A stretch of 64,000 nt of DNA. Source: CAZRHH01 sp964599885. Its GTDB lineage: Bacteria > Chloroflexota > Dehalococcoidia > DSTF01 > JACRBR01. The position numbers were made by a program, and so were the translations under genes. Within the stretch, counting starts at the first letter, position 1, and each line of letters opens with the position of its first letter. The notes beneath the pieces were generated by a model. That model did not search any database and was not told the origin of the DNA. It saw only the letters and a program-made list of their open reading frames with translations. The DNA is taken from NCBI GenBank assembly GCA_964599885.1, contig CAZRHH010000002.1, positions 62,001 to 126,000 on the forward strand, in the 5' to 3' direction. This document shows, piece after piece, positions 38,765 to 48,029 of this stretch.

Positions 38765-39178
38765 TTAGATCAGGCTACCACCGAGCGTGGCGATAGCAAC
38801 CGTGAACACCATCGCCGCCAGGGCGAGGCCGCTGAGAAAGAACACCGTAAACAGCTTGTTGTCGAACTTGAGATGCATGAACCAGAAGATGACGAAGCCG
38901 AACTTGAGAGACGAGAGCGCGATCAGAATGACGATCAGCGCGTTCTGATTGAGGTCGATGTAGTAGAGCGCTACCTCGATCGCGGTGATGAAGGCCAGCA
39001 CTAGACCGACGATCACGTACTCCGACGGTTCCGGGTGCGCGCCATGGCGCACCGCAGCGCCGCCGTGCGCCTTGACGGCGCCCTCCTCCGGTACGGCGAA
39101 GAGCGTCACCGCGAGAAACAGCCCCAGCGCGCCGATCAGCGCGAGCGGGATGCCGAGGAGCAGTGCGGGGTCTTCCAT
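38765..39178 (-). CDS. Cytochrome c oxidase subunit IV-like protein
   Basis: 137 aa from the ATG at 39178 (AGGGAGA 5 bases upstream). There are four hydrophobic segments: an N-terminal helix (LLLGIPLALIGALGLFLAVTLF) and three after the linker (YVIVGLVLAFITAIEVALYYI, ALIVILIALSSLKFGFVIFWFMHLKFD, FTVFFLSGLALAAMVFTVAIATL). The last three match the prokaryotic COX4/CyoD-like domain; the SLKFGFVIFWFMHLKFD block is typical. It is a small structural subunit of the oxidase. Confidence 0.85.
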   Translation of the reverse strand: MEDPALLLGIPLALIGALGLFLAVTLFAVPEEGAVKAHGGAAVRHGAHPEPSEYVIVGLVLAFITAIEVALYYIDLNQNALIVILIALSSLKFGFVIFWFMHLKFDNKLFTVFFLSGLALAAMVFTVAIATLGGSLI

Positions 39179-39226
39179 CGTATTCTCCCTGCGCAACACG
39201 CCTAACGTGGCGCCACGTTTCTCCCC

Positions 39227-39826
39227 CTACGACGGCTGGATCAGGTAGATAAGCGTGAAGATCACGATCCACACGATGTCGACGAAGTGCCAGTACAACC
39301 CGGCCAGCTCAACGGCGAGCGAGTCCTTGGCCGTCAGCTTTCCGCGCAATGACGCATCGAACAACGACAGCAGGATGAGCACACCCACGGAGACGTGCGC
39401 GCCGTGGAAGCCCGTCAGCACGAAGAACGTCGTGCCGAACAGGTTGGACTCCAGCGACAGCCCCTCGTTGTAGAACTCCGTGAACTCGAACGCCTGGCCG
39501 GCGAGGAACGACAGGCCGAGCAGCGCCGTCGCCATTAGCCAAATACGCATCCCGCGCAGATCGCCGCGCTGGATCGCCGCCAGCGCGAGCACCATCGTCA
39601 GACTGCTCATCAGCAGCACGAACGAGCTGATTGATGTGAACGGAATGTCGTACAGCTCGTCCTGGTACGGCCCGGCGACGTTGCGGTCGCGGTATAGCAG
39701 GAACGCCGCAATGAAGGAACCGAAGAACAGGCACTCCGACGCCAGAAACAGCCACATCAGCAGCTTCCGGTTATCGACGCCGGTGTTCGTCTCCATCGTG
39801 TGGGGCGGTGGCAGCGACGCTTGCAA
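39227..39826 (-). CDS. ctaE: Cytochrome c oxidase subunit III
   Basis: 199 aa from TTG 39826, chosen because AGGGAG lies 5 bases before it; ATG 39796 is the alternative. Five membrane helices and the subunit III hallmarks are present: WLFLASECLFFGSFIAAF, FTEFYNEGLSLESNLFGTTFFVLTGFHGAHVSVGVL and VELAGLYWHFVDIVWIVIFTLIYL. It is the five-helix form, as in caa3 oxidases. It starts 10 bases after the subunit I stop. Confidence 0.92.
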   Translation of the reverse strand: MQASLPPPHTMETNTGVDNRKLLMWLFLASECLFFGSFIAAFLLYRDRNVAGPYQDELYDIPFTSISSFVLLMSSLTMVLALAAIQRGDLRGMRIWLMATALLGLSFLAGQAFEFTEFYNEGLSLESNLFGTTFFVLTGFHGAHVSVGVLILLSLFDASLRGKLTAKDSLAVELAGLYWHFVDIVWIVIFTLIYLIQPS

Positions 39827-39835
39827 GCTCTCTCC

Positions 39836-41734
39836 CTATTCCATGCCGGTGGGTTCGAGCACCCATCCGTACAGCCCGACCAGCAGCACGATGACGCCGA
39901 CGGGAATGAGCGCGAACGAGTACAGCAACCCGAGCGCCATGATCGGGAACGCGAGCGACGCGATCAGCGGAAAGTACGACGGGTTGGGCATCTGGATGTG
40001 GTGCCCGGCATCAGCGTGTTCGTCATGCTCAGCTTGCGCTACTGCCGCGCCCTGCGGCACCGGCACGGGAACCCCGTTCTCGTCCTCGACGTACTTCTTG
40101 TGCCAGAAGTCATCGAGGCTGTGGACCGTTGGGATGACGGCGAAGTTGTAGTGCGGCGGCGGCGACGGGATCGACCACTCGAGCGTCCGCGCGTCCCACG
40201 GGTCGTCGCCAGCGTCCTTCGGCCCGCGAATGCTGATGATGAAGTTGATGATGAAGATGAGGATCGACAGCGCAATCGTAAACGCGCCGATCGTCGCGAT
40301 TGCATTCCAGAGATCCCAGCCGTAATCCTCCGGGTACGTCGCGATGCGCCGCGGCATGCCCATGAGGCCGAGGATCATCATCGGCTGGAACGTCAGGTTG
40401 AAGCCGATGAACATCAGCCAGAAATGGACCTGTCCCAGGCTCTCCTTCAGGAAGCGCCCGGTGAACTTCGGGAACCAGTAGTAGATGCCGGCGAACAGGG
40501 CGAAGATCGAGCCGCCGAACAGCACCTGATGGAAGTGCGCGACAACGTAGTAGGTGTCCTGCTGCTGGTAGTCCGAGGGAACGACCGAGTGCGTCACGCC
40601 GGTCAACCCGCCGATCGTGAACATCGCGATGAAGCCGATCGAGAACATCAACGGCGTCTTGAAGCTGATCGATCCGCCCCACATCGTCGCCATCCAGTTG
40701 AAGATCTTCACGCCCGTCGGCACGGCGATCAGGATCGTCGAAATGCCGAAGGCAGAGTTAGCGATGGATCCGAGACCGGTGGTGTACATGTGGTGCGCCC
40801 AGACGCCCCAGCTCATAAAGCCAATCGCGATGCCAGAGAAAATGACGAACGGATATCCGAACAGCGGCTTGCGTGAGAACGTCGGCAGCACCTCGGAAAC
40901 GATGCCCATCGCCGGCAAGATGAGGATGTAGACCTCCGGATGCCCAAATAGCCAGAACATGTGCTGCCAAAGCAGCGGCGACCCTCCCGCGGCCGGGTTG
41001 AAGTAGTTGGCATCGAAGAAACGGTCGAACGTGAGCTCGAACAGCGCCACCGCAATCACCGGCATCGCGAAGATGATCAGAAACGACGTCACAAGCGTCA
41101 TCCAGACGAACGCGGGCATGCGGAAGAGCGTCATACCGGGCGCGCGCATGTTCAGGATCGTGACGATGAAATTGAATCCGCCCGCGAGCGAGGCGATACC
41201 CAGAGTCTGGAGCCCGAGCACCCAGTAGTTGATGCCGTCGCCTTCCGAATACTGATTGAGCGTCAGCGGCGCGTACCCGAACCAGCCGCCATCCGGCAGG
41301 CCGAGTTCGCCCTGGAAGATGTTTCCGCCGGTGAAGAAGCTCGCGTTCAGAAACAATCCGCCCGCGAGGAACGTCCAGAAGCTAAAGGCGTTGAGCCGCG
41401 GAAACGCCACATCGCGGGCGCCAATCATCAACGGAACGAGCAGGTTGAAGAACGCCGAACTCATCGGCATGACGACGAGGAACACCATCGTCGTGCCGTG
41501 CATCGTGAAGATGCGGTTGTACTGGTCGTTATCGAGGAACGTGCCGTTGGGCGTTGCGAGCTGGATGCGGATCATCAGCGCTTCGAGCCCGCCGAGCACG
41601 AAGAACAGGAACGACGAGACGCCGTACAGAATGCCGATGCGCTTGTGGTCGACGGTGGTCAGCCAGCCCCAGATGCCGCCGTACGACTCAGCCTCGCCGT
41701 GTGTCTGTGGGAGCGTGCCCGCGGTCACAGCCAT
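39836..41734 (-). CDS. ctaD: Cytochrome c oxidase subunit I
   Basis: 632 aa from the ATG at 41734. It is the catalytic subunit of a haem-copper oxidase. The low-spin haem ligand is H79 (TMHGTTM), with H402 as partner. CuB and the cross-linked Tyr are in FGHPEVYI (H265, Y269) with H314-H315, and the high-spin haem ligand is H400 (VAHFHQVL). The GHPEVY sequence places it in type A1. An extra C-terminal pair of helices (about 580-625), as in fused caa3-type subunits, follows a His/Asp/Glu-rich linker. It reduces O2 to water and pumps protons. Confidence 0.95.
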   Translation of the reverse strand: MAVTAGTLPQTHGEAESYGGIWGWLTTVDHKRIGILYGVSSFLFFVLGGLEALMIRIQLATPNGTFLDNDQYNRIFTMHGTTMVFLVVMPMSSAFFNLLVPLMIGARDVAFPRLNAFSFWTFLAGGLFLNASFFTGGNIFQGELGLPDGGWFGYAPLTLNQYSEGDGINYWVLGLQTLGIASLAGGFNFIVTILNMRAPGMTLFRMPAFVWMTLVTSFLIIFAMPVIAVALFELTFDRFFDANYFNPAAGGSPLLWQHMFWLFGHPEVYILILPAMGIVSEVLPTFSRKPLFGYPFVIFSGIAIGFMSWGVWAHHMYTTGLGSIANSAFGISTILIAVPTGVKIFNWMATMWGGSISFKTPLMFSIGFIAMFTIGGLTGVTHSVVPSDYQQQDTYYVVAHFHQVLFGGSIFALFAGIYYWFPKFTGRFLKESLGQVHFWLMFIGFNLTFQPMMILGLMGMPRRIATYPEDYGWDLWNAIATIGAFTIALSILIFIINFIISIRGPKDAGDDPWDARTLEWSIPSPPPHYNFAVIPTVHSLDDFWHKKYVEDENGVPVPVPQGAAVAQAEHDEHADAGHHIQMPNPSYFPLIASLAFPIMALGLLYSFALIPVGVIVLLVGLYGWVLEPTGME

Positions 41735-41738
41735 CGCG

Positions 41739-42623
41739 TTATTCTCCGTCCGCCGCTGCGTCGTCGTCTGGTGTTGGCGTTGTCTCGGCGTCCGGATCCG
41801 CCCCGTCAGCCGGCGCTTCGTCACCGGCCCGGGGTGCCTCGTCATCGGGCGCAATCGCGTCGCCGCTGCCCGGCAGCCCTTCCGTCGCTCCTTGCTCGGC
41901 CACCCAGGCGGTGAACTCGTCCGGCGGCAGCGCAATGACGCGCATCGCCATCTCTGAGTGACTCAGGCCGCAGAACTCCGCACACTGCCCGGCGTACGTC
42001 CCGGGTTCGTCAGCGCGAAACCACATGACGTTCGTCCGGCCGTTGATCGCGTCGATCTTGCCGGCAAGCTTCGGCACCCAGAAGCTGTGGTTCACATCTG
42101 CCGATTCAATCCGGAAGCCGATCTCCCGGCCGACGGGCACGTACAGATCTCCGCCAATCGCCAATGGCGCGCCGCTTTCGTCCGTCACATCCGGATATTC
42201 GAAGAGCCACTGCCACTGAACGCCCGTGACATCAACACGAAGCGCGTCATCGGACGGGTCGCGGCCGAGATCGCGGATGCCAGCGAGCGTGGGCACGGCG
42301 ATGACGGCCAGCATCAGCGCCGGCAGAATCGTCCAACTCAGTTCGAGTGCGGTATTGCCGTGTACCTGCTTCGGCAGGCCCGGGTCGCCCTTCTTGCGCC
42401 GGTATTTGATCGAGATGTACAGCAAGCCGCCCAGCACGAGAATCATGATGAACAGCGCCGGCCACATGGCGATGAAGAAGTCGTCTTTCTGGCCCTGCGC
42501 GACGGTACCCGCCGGCGCGAACGTGTTCTGGGGACTGCTGAACACCTCGCAGCCGCTCAGCATCAGCGAAAGCAGCACGAGTGACAGCGCAGCGCATATG
42601 CGAGAGAGCCGCAAACGGGGCAT
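41739..42623 (-). CDS. ctaC: Cytochrome c oxidase subunit II, lipoprotein
   Basis: 294 aa; GGAGGG precedes GTG-TTG-ATG, and ATG 42623 has the best spacing. The signal peptide ends in LMLSGC, with C25 as lipidation site. Two membrane helices follow (about 52-75 and 98-120), then the CuA domain: VQWQWLFEYPD, H in ADVNHSFWVP, and CAEFCGLSHSEM with both Cys, His and Met ligands. The last 45 residues are an acidic, Pro/Ala-rich tail. No cytochrome c domain is fused. It passes electrons from cytochrome c, or possibly a cupredoxin, to subunit I. Confidence 0.95.
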   Translation of the reverse strand: MPRLRLSRICAALSLVLLSLMLSGCEVFSSPQNTFAPAGTVAQGQKDDFFIAMWPALFIMILVLGGLLYISIKYRRKKGDPGLPKQVHGNTALELSWTILPALMLAVIAVPTLAGIRDLGRDPSDDALRVDVTGVQWQWLFEYPDVTDESGAPLAIGGDLYVPVGREIGFRIESADVNHSFWVPKLAGKIDAINGRTNVMWFRADEPGTYAGQCAEFCGLSHSEMAMRVIALPPDEFTAWVAEQGATEGLPGSGDAIAPDDEAPRAGDEAPADGADPDAETTPTPDDDAAADGE

Positions 42624-42742
42624 CAACACCCTCCACAGAATGCGGAGGCGGATGTCAGGGTGCAGGCAACGCGGGCGGTTCGTGTGACGCGAACGTCTTG
42701 ACGGGGCAACTGTCCTCCCTGTGCGCGCTTCGCTGCGACCCG

Positions 42743-42771
42743 ATTATTCCGCCGGATTCACGTTCGGTCAA
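42743..42771 (-). promoter_or_regulatory. Probable promoter of the coxB-coxA-coxC-coxD-ctaG operon
   Basis: On the minus strand, TTGACC (42771-42766), 17 bases, AATAAT (42748-42743). The expected start near 42736 leaves a leader of about 113 bases before the subunit II gene. This separates the structural genes from ctaA-ctaB upstream. Confidence 0.55.
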
Positions 42772-42817
42772 GGGTTCGTGAGAAATCCCACAAGTTGGAT
42801 CGTGCGTTGACCGGGCA

Positions 42818-43732
42818 TCAACCCAGCACGAGTTGGTCAGCGGCCACCGCCATGAAGATCAGCGCCAAGTACGTGATCGAGTACTTGAACACGCCCATCG
42901 CCGCGCCCGGGCGATCGTCGCTACGAAGCTTCCACGTCTGCCAGATGAAGCCGGCGCCGAGGATCGCCGCCGATCCCACGTAGATCCAGCCGACCGTACC
43001 CGTCGCGTACATAAGCAGCGAGACCGGCACGAGCACCACGGCGTACCAGAAGATCTGTGCCTTCGTCTCATCGAGCGTGGCGACGACCGGCAGCATCGGC
43101 ACGCCCGCCTTCGCGTAGTCGTCGCGGTACTTGATCGCCAGCGCCCAAAAATGCGGCGGTGTCCAGAAGAACACGATCGCGAAGAGGATCACCGCCGGTA
43201 GCCCGACGTCGCCCGTCACGGCCGCCCAGCCGACGAGCGGCGGCACGGCGCCCGCGGCGCCGCCGATGACGATGTTCAGGCGCGAGGTGCGCTTCAGCCA
43301 CATCGTGTAGACGAACACATAGAACGCAGTCGCGGACACGGCGAGTACCGCGGCCAGCAGATTCGAAGTGAGCGCCAGGATCGTGAAGGCGATCACCTCA
43401 AGCGCCAGCGCGAATATCAGCGCGTGCATTGGCTCGATCAGCCCCATCGGCAGGGGCCGGCCGGCGGTACGCGGCATCAGTTCGTCGATGTCGCGGTCGA
43501 TGTAGCAGTTGATGGCGTTCGCCCCGCCCGCGGCGAGCGTGCCGCCGAACACGGTCGCGACTACGAGCCAGAGCGACGGCCAGCCCTGGTCGGCCAGCAC
43601 CATCGCCGGCACGGTGGTGATCAACAGCAGCGAGATGATGCGTGGCTTCGTCAGGGAGAGATACGCGCGCGCCGTCTCACGCCAGGTGAGGGGCGCCGTG
43701 CGACGTTGCAGACCGACGTTTACCGCGCCCAC
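42818..43732 (-). CDS. ctaB: Protoheme IX farnesyltransferase (haem O synthase)
   Basis: 304 aa from GTG 43732, preceded by AGGAAGG with 7-base spacing. It is a UbiA-superfamily prenyltransferase with the two Asp-rich loops: NAINCYIDRDIDELMPRTAGRPLP and FFWTPPHFWALAIKYRDDYAKAGVPMLP. Nine hydrophobic helices. It adds farnesyl to protohaem for the oxidase. The gene overlaps the end of ctaA by 13 bases. Confidence 0.95.
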   Translation of the reverse strand: MGAVNVGLQRRTAPLTWRETARAYLSLTKPRIISLLLITTVPAMVLADQGWPSLWLVVATVFGGTLAAGGANAINCYIDRDIDELMPRTAGRPLPMGLIEPMHALIFALALEVIAFTILALTSNLLAAVLAVSATAFYVFVYTMWLKRTSRLNIVIGGAAGAVPPLVGWAAVTGDVGLPAVILFAIVFFWTPPHFWALAIKYRDDYAKAGVPMLPVVATLDETKAQIFWYAVVLVPVSLLMYATGTVGWIYVGSAAILGAGFIWQTWKLRSDDRPGAAMGVFKYSITYLALIFMAVAADQLVLG

Positions 43733-44667
43733 TCGGTGACCTTCCTGCCGCCTGCTTCCGCTTCGTGCTGGGCTTTGGCGTCGGCCCCGGGCAGATAATA
43801 CGACAGCGCGCCGATAGCGACCATCAGGCACCACAGCAGCGCCGCCATCGAGAGATGCGCGATGACGACGCCCGCCGCCAGCTCCGTCCAAATGTTCGCG
43901 GCACCGATCAACGCCTGTGCGATGTACACCGCGCCCGCAACGAGGCACGTTATGACGAGTACCGGAGGTCGCCGCTCCTCGAACGCCTGGTAGATCGTCC
44001 CGAGCAGCAGGATGCCAAGGACGCCGGCGATCAACCGGTGCAGGAAGTGCAGCCCGACGGCGCTATCGCCGCCCGGCACGAGCGAACCGTTGCACAGCGG
44101 CCAGCCACTGCAGGCCAGCGCCGCGTCGGTGCTGCTGATGTACGAACCGAGAATCAGCGTGAAGTACGTCACCGCCGCTGTCGCCAGCGCGAGCCGTGTG
44201 AAACCTGACGTCGATCCAAGCGTCTGCACGCCCGTGCCGCGCGAGCGCATCAGCGAGATCGTTGCCGTTACGATCAGCACCCCCATAAACAGCATCGCGG
44301 TTCCAAGATGCGTCGCGACGATCTCGGATGGCAGTTCCGTCTTCACCGTGATGCCGCCGAGGATGATTTGGGCCACGAGCAGAACGCCGGCGCTGAACGC
44401 CAGCCAGAAGACGAGCTTGTTTCGCCGCTCCGTCCGAAACGCGAAGTACGTCACGCCCAAAAACACCACGCCGACGACGCTCGCCGCCGTCCGGTGGGAG
44501 AACTCGATCAGCGTGTGGTACTCGCCCGGCGGGATCAGTTTGCCGTGGCACGTCGGCCAGTCGGGGCAGCCGAGCCCTGAATCGGTGGCACGGACTGTGC
44601 CACCGATGACCACGAGAATGAACGTCAGACCGATCGTCGTCAGAAGGAGGCGTTGGAACCAGCTCAT
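43720..44667 (-). CDS. ctaA: Haem A synthase (COX15/CtaA family)
   Basis: 315 aa from the ATG at 44667. Eight membrane helices in two four-helix halves. Haem ligands are His in EFSHRTAA (H58), VATHLGTA, LHFLHRLIA and VIAHLSMA. Cys pairs in the outer loops are GLGCPDWPTCHG (C34, C40) and LACSGWPLCNG, as in the Bacillus-type enzyme. It oxidises haem O to haem A. The first gene of the ctaA-ctaB pair. Confidence 0.95.
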   Translation of the reverse strand: MSWFQRLLLTTIGLTFILVVIGGTVRATDSGLGCPDWPTCHGKLIPPGEYHTLIEFSHRTAASVVGVVFLGVTYFAFRTERRNKLVFWLAFSAGVLLVAQIILGGITVKTELPSEIVATHLGTAMLFMGVLIVTATISLMRSRGTGVQTLGSTSGFTRLALATAAVTYFTLILGSYISSTDAALACSGWPLCNGSLVPGGDSAVGLHFLHRLIAGVLGILLLGTIYQAFEERRPPVLVITCLVAGAVYIAQALIGAANIWTELAAGVVIAHLSMAALLWCLMVAIGALSYYLPGADAKAQHEAEAGGRKVTEWAR

Positions 44668-45177
44668 GCCTGCGCCGTCGCCAGACGGCGGACCTCCTCC
44701 CGCCGCCTCGATTGCGCGCCGAGCGGCGGCGAGAGACGAGCGATTGTGTACGCCATCACGAGTAGCACGGCCTACCCGCACGATCAAGCAGCCGCGAAGG
44801 AGGCACCGGCTTCAGACCGGCGTCCGCCGGCCGATGCTGTAGTGGTATGAGGAAGCCGGATCTCCGTGAACCCGTCGCGCCGCAGCGACCTGCGCCCCGT
44901 CCCCCCGCGCTGCCGCCAAGCCTGAGCTGGCTCGGCCATCTCGAACTGGGCCGCTGACTGGGGTCGTTTGGTCGCTGGTTCTGGGTCGCCGGTGTCGTGG
45001 CGGTCCCTGAAGCTGCTTCAACTTGACCATCTCTCCGCGCTCTCCGAGCGATGATCACGCAATATATATCGGTCGCAGCGAGATGCCTGTACGCTTCCCG
45101 CGTTCTACACTTGTAATACTACTTTCGAGTGCGGATAGCCGGCGCGGACGGTCGCCGACAGCGCGGAGGAACGCAGC
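44668..45177. other. Intergenic region between ctaA and the HAD gene
   Basis: 510 bases without a credible gene. It holds the divergent upstream regions of ctaA and the HAD gene, a GGTCGCTGGTTCTGGGTCGCC run (about 44970) similar in words to 25397-25413, and an AT-rich AATATATAT stretch near 45060-45070 that may belong to a promoter for the HAD gene. Confidence 0.5.
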
Positions 45178-45873
45178 GTGCAGCAGCTCGTCTTCATGAT
45201 CGATCTCGACAACACGATCCTTGACAACGACGGTGTCAAGGAAGACATGCAGTCGACGCTGTTCGACATCCTCGGCGCGAAACTGAGCGCGCGGTTCTGG
45301 GAGCTGTACGAAGTTGTCCGGAAGGACGTCGACGTCATCGACTTCTACGAGACGATGAAGCGGTTACGCGACGAGTTTCCCGCCGATGCCTCCGCAGTGG
45401 ATTGTGGCCTCGACGCACTGATGGAGTGGGACTTCCGCCCGCGGCTGTACCCGCGCGCGATCGACACCGTGCTGCGCCTGAAGTCGATGGGCCTGCCGAT
45501 CGTGGTGTCGGACGGTGATCCGGTCTTTCAGCCGAGCAAGATTCACCAGTGCGGCGTGACGCAGGCGGTCGATGGCCGGGTGTTGATCTTCGTACACAAG
45601 GAGAAGTTTCTGCCGTCGGTGATGGCGCGCTTCAAGGCGCGACACTACGTGCTGATCGACGACAAGCCCGGAATTCTGATGCGCTCAAAGGCGATGCTTG
45701 GCGACCGACTGACGACGGTGCATGTGCTGCAGGGGAAGTACGCGCGCGACCCGAAGTTCGCGGTCGACTACACGCCAGACTTCGTAGTGGAGAACTTTAG
45801 CGATCTGCTGCAGTGCTCAGCAGATGACTTCATGCTGAAGTCGAAGACGAAGGCCGGCGCCGCGGCGAGCTAG
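45178..45873 (+). CDS. HAD-superfamily hydrolase
   Basis: 231 aa from GTG 45178, fixed by GGAGGA at 45165-45170 (7-base spacing). Motif I is FMIDLDNTILDND (D9, D11), motif II IVVSDGDP, motif III the Lys in VHKEKFLPS, motif IV VLIDDKPGILMRSKAML. All catalytic residues of a HAD phosphatase are kept. The substrate is unknown. Confidence 0.8.
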   Translation: MQQLVFMIDLDNTILDNDGVKEDMQSTLFDILGAKLSARFWELYEVVRKDVDVIDFYETMKRLRDEFPADASAVDCGLDALMEWDFRPRLYPRAIDTVLRLKSMGLPIVVSDGDPVFQPSKIHQCGVTQAVDGRVLIFVHKEKFLPSVMARFKARHYVLIDDKPGILMRSKAMLGDRLTTVHVLQGKYARDPKFAVDYTPDFVVENFSDLLQCSADDFMLKSKTKAGAAAS

Positions 45874-46207
45874 CCGCGCTTCGGAGCGCTCGCCCAGACG
45901 AGCGCATCGTCCTTCGGGGGGTACGGGGCGCCGCACGGGCACGGCGCGAATCGGAAACCTCACCACAACCTCACCTCGACCGGCATCATTCCAACGCCGG
46001 ACACTCTACCCAGCCTACCGCCGCGCGCAACCCCCATCCACCAAAAACTGTGCATCTCGTCAACCGTGACCGATCTGTGTGAATCGTTAACGCAGCACCC
46101 GCGCCGCCCAATCAACATCAGCAATCACCAGTTCTCGCTTCCCGCTCCCCCAACGCCGCAGTAAACTTGCGCTCTCAGACGGCCTGTTGCAGCACGGAGA
46201 TGCCACT
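45874..46207. other. Intergenic region, no feature recognised
   Basis: 334 bases between the HAD gene and the acyl-CoA dehydrogenase. I see no coding frame with a ribosome site, no RNA gene and no convincing hairpin. Confidence 0.5.
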
Positions 46208-47404
46208 ATGATCGACTTCACGCTCTCGCCTGAAATCAAAGAGATGCGCGCCAAAGTGAAGACCTTCCTCGACGAGAAAATCATCCCGAACGAGGGAGTC
46301 CTGCACGAGCATGGTCCCGAATCCGTCGCGCTGATGAAGGATCTGCAGGCGCAGACCAAGGCGATGGGCATGTGGGCGATGTTCATCGGGCCGGAGGCGG
46401 GCGGCACCGGCAAGGGCTTCCTGCCGTACGCCTTCATCAACGAGATCCTCGGCCGCAGCCCGTTCGCGCCGCGCGCCTTCGGATGCGCCGCACCGGACAC
46501 CGGCAACGCCGAGATCCTCAACATGTTCGGTACCCCAGAGATCAAAGAGCGCTACATGAAGCCGCTGATCGCCGGCGAGATTCGCTCGTGTTTCTCGATG
46601 ACGGAGCCCGAGGTGTCGGGCGCCGACCCGACGGGCCTGCGCACGCGCGCCGTCCGCGATGGCGATGAGTGGGTGATCAACGGCCACAAGTGGTTCACCA
46701 GCGGCGCCATCGGATCGAGCTTCGCCATCGTCATGTGCGTCAGCGATCCGGATGCGGAGCCGCACAGCCGCATGAGCCAGATCATCGTCCCGACGGACAC
46801 GCCCGGATTCAATATCATCCGCCCCGTGCCGGTGATGGGCGAGACCGACGGCGCCCACTGCGAGATCAAGTACGAAGACGTGCGTGTACCCGTCACGAAC
46901 ACGCTCGGCGAACCCGGCGACGGCTTCCGCATCGCACAGAAGCGCCTCGGGCCGGGGCGCATTCATCACTGCATGCGCTGGCTCGGCCAGATGCAGCGCG
47001 CATTCGAGATCATGTGCCAGTACTCCCTGAAGCGCGAGGCGTTCGGCAGCACGTTGTCGGAGAAGCAGACGGTACAGAACTGGATCGCCGACTCCGCCGC
47101 GGAGATTCAGGCAGCGCGTCTGCTGACGATGCACGCCGCGCACAAGATCGACTCCGGCGACGAAGCGCGCGCTGAGATCTCGATCATCAAGTTCTTCGGC
47201 GCGAAGGTGCTGCACGACGTGATCGACCGCGCGATCCAGACGCACGGCGCGCGCGGCGTCTCCGGCGACACCCCGCTCGAGGGTATGTACCGCCAGGCGC
47301 GCGCCGCCCGCATCTACGATGGCCCGGACGAAGTCCACCGTATGGTCGTCGCCCGCCGCATCCTCAACACGTTCAAGAAGGGCGGCGTCTGGGAGTTCGA
47401 ATAG
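46208..47404 (+). CDS. Acyl-CoA dehydrogenase (ACAD10/11-like)
   Basis: 398 aa from the ATG at 46208 (GGAG upstream). The FAD-binding block CFSMTEPEVSGADPTGLRTRA, WVINGHKWFTSGA and KREAFGSTLSEKQTVQNWIAD are standard family motifs. Near the C-terminus the sequence reads ARIYDGPDEVHRMVVARRIL. Asp replaces Glu at the usual catalytic-base position (YEGT in medium-chain enzymes), as in the ACAD10/11 subgroup. It would oxidise an acyl-CoA, perhaps a long or hydroxylated one. It ends in a clear terminator. Confidence 0.88.
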   Translation: MIDFTLSPEIKEMRAKVKTFLDEKIIPNEGVLHEHGPESVALMKDLQAQTKAMGMWAMFIGPEAGGTGKGFLPYAFINEILGRSPFAPRAFGCAAPDTGNAEILNMFGTPEIKERYMKPLIAGEIRSCFSMTEPEVSGADPTGLRTRAVRDGDEWVINGHKWFTSGAIGSSFAIVMCVSDPDAEPHSRMSQIIVPTDTPGFNIIRPVPVMGETDGAHCEIKYEDVRVPVTNTLGEPGDGFRIAQKRLGPGRIHHCMRWLGQMQRAFEIMCQYSLKREAFGSTLSEKQTVQNWIADSAAEIQAARLLTMHAAHKIDSGDEARAEISIIKFFGAKVLHDVIDRAIQTHGARGVSGDTPLEGMYRQARAARIYDGPDEVHRMVVARRILNTFKKGGVWEFE

Positions 47405-47424
47405 CGCTCCGCGCTAGAACAGAA

Positions 47425-47463
47425 AGCAGAGAACAGAGGCGCGATCAACGTCTGTTCTCTGCT
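47425..47463 (+). terminator. Perfect 13-bp terminator hairpin
   Basis: AGCAGAGAACAGA (47425-47437) pairs with TCTGTTCTCTGCT (47451-47463), followed by CTTTTGTTC. It ends the acyl-CoA dehydrogenase transcript. Its words (AGAACAGAGAACA / TGTTCTCTGCTC) are the same as the heptamer repeat beside the assembly gap at 61243-61429. Confidence 0.85.
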
Positions 47464-47486
47464 CTTTTGTTCTCTGCTCTTCGCAG

Positions 47487-48029
47487 CTAGATCGGCTCCA
47501 ACGCCCCCGTCGCGCCCACCGGCACCTCGACGCGAATCGGGTCGCCCGGGCGCACGAGGCCACCTTCGACGACGATGCCCATGATCCCCGCTTTGCGGAC
47601 GATGCTGCCGTCGTCGGCCTTCAGCGCAACTTTCGCCAGCAGTTCCGTATCGACGTCGTTCAGTTGCGCGCAGGGATTGCGCAGCCCGGTGATCTCGACG
47701 ACGGCCGACGCGCCGAAGTGCAGGCGCGTCCCCGGCGCCAAATCGAGAATCGGGAGCCCGCGCGTCGTGATGTTCTCACCCATTTGGCCGGGCGTCACGG
47801 TGATGCCGTGCGTCGCCAGTTCGTCGAACAGCTCCGCGTGCATCAGGTGTACCTGGCGCTGGTTCGGCAGATCCGGCGTCTTCGCAGCACGCGAACGATG
47901 CCGGACAAACGCGCCGGCGTGATAGTCGCCCTCCACGCCGTGCCCGGCGACAAGCATCACCTCATCGCGCGGAATCTTCCCGACGCCCGGTGTGCCCTTG
48001 CTGTTAACTGAAACTACTGTCGCGTCCAA
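47487..48029 (-). CDS. MOSC-domain protein
   Basis: 180 aa from TTG 48029, with GGGAG 6 bases upstream; a longer frame reaches an ATG at 48083 but is built from low-complexity sequence. The MOSC fold landmarks are VNSKGTPGVGKIPRDEVMLVAGHGVEGDYHAG, NQRQVHLMHAELFDEL, GQMGENITTRGLPI and GLRNPCAQLND with the conserved Cys. MOSC proteins handle sulfur bound to molybdenum cofactor or form sulfur-carrier enzymes. No Moco gene is nearby. Confidence 0.8.
   Translation of the reverse strand: MDATVVSVNSKGTPGVGKIPRDEVMLVAGHGVEGDYHAGAFVRHRSRAAKTPDLPNQRQVHLMHAELFDELATHGITVTPGQMGENITTRGLPILDLAPGTRLHFGASAVVEITGLRNPCAQLNDVDTELLAKVALKADDGSIVRKAGIMGIVVEGGLVRPGDPIRVEVPVGATGALEPI

Noticed and set aside
39800..41914. 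Two long plus-strand open frames across the oxidase genes
   Set aside because: They are antisense to cytochrome oxidase subunits I and III; their products are charged repeats with no family likeness.
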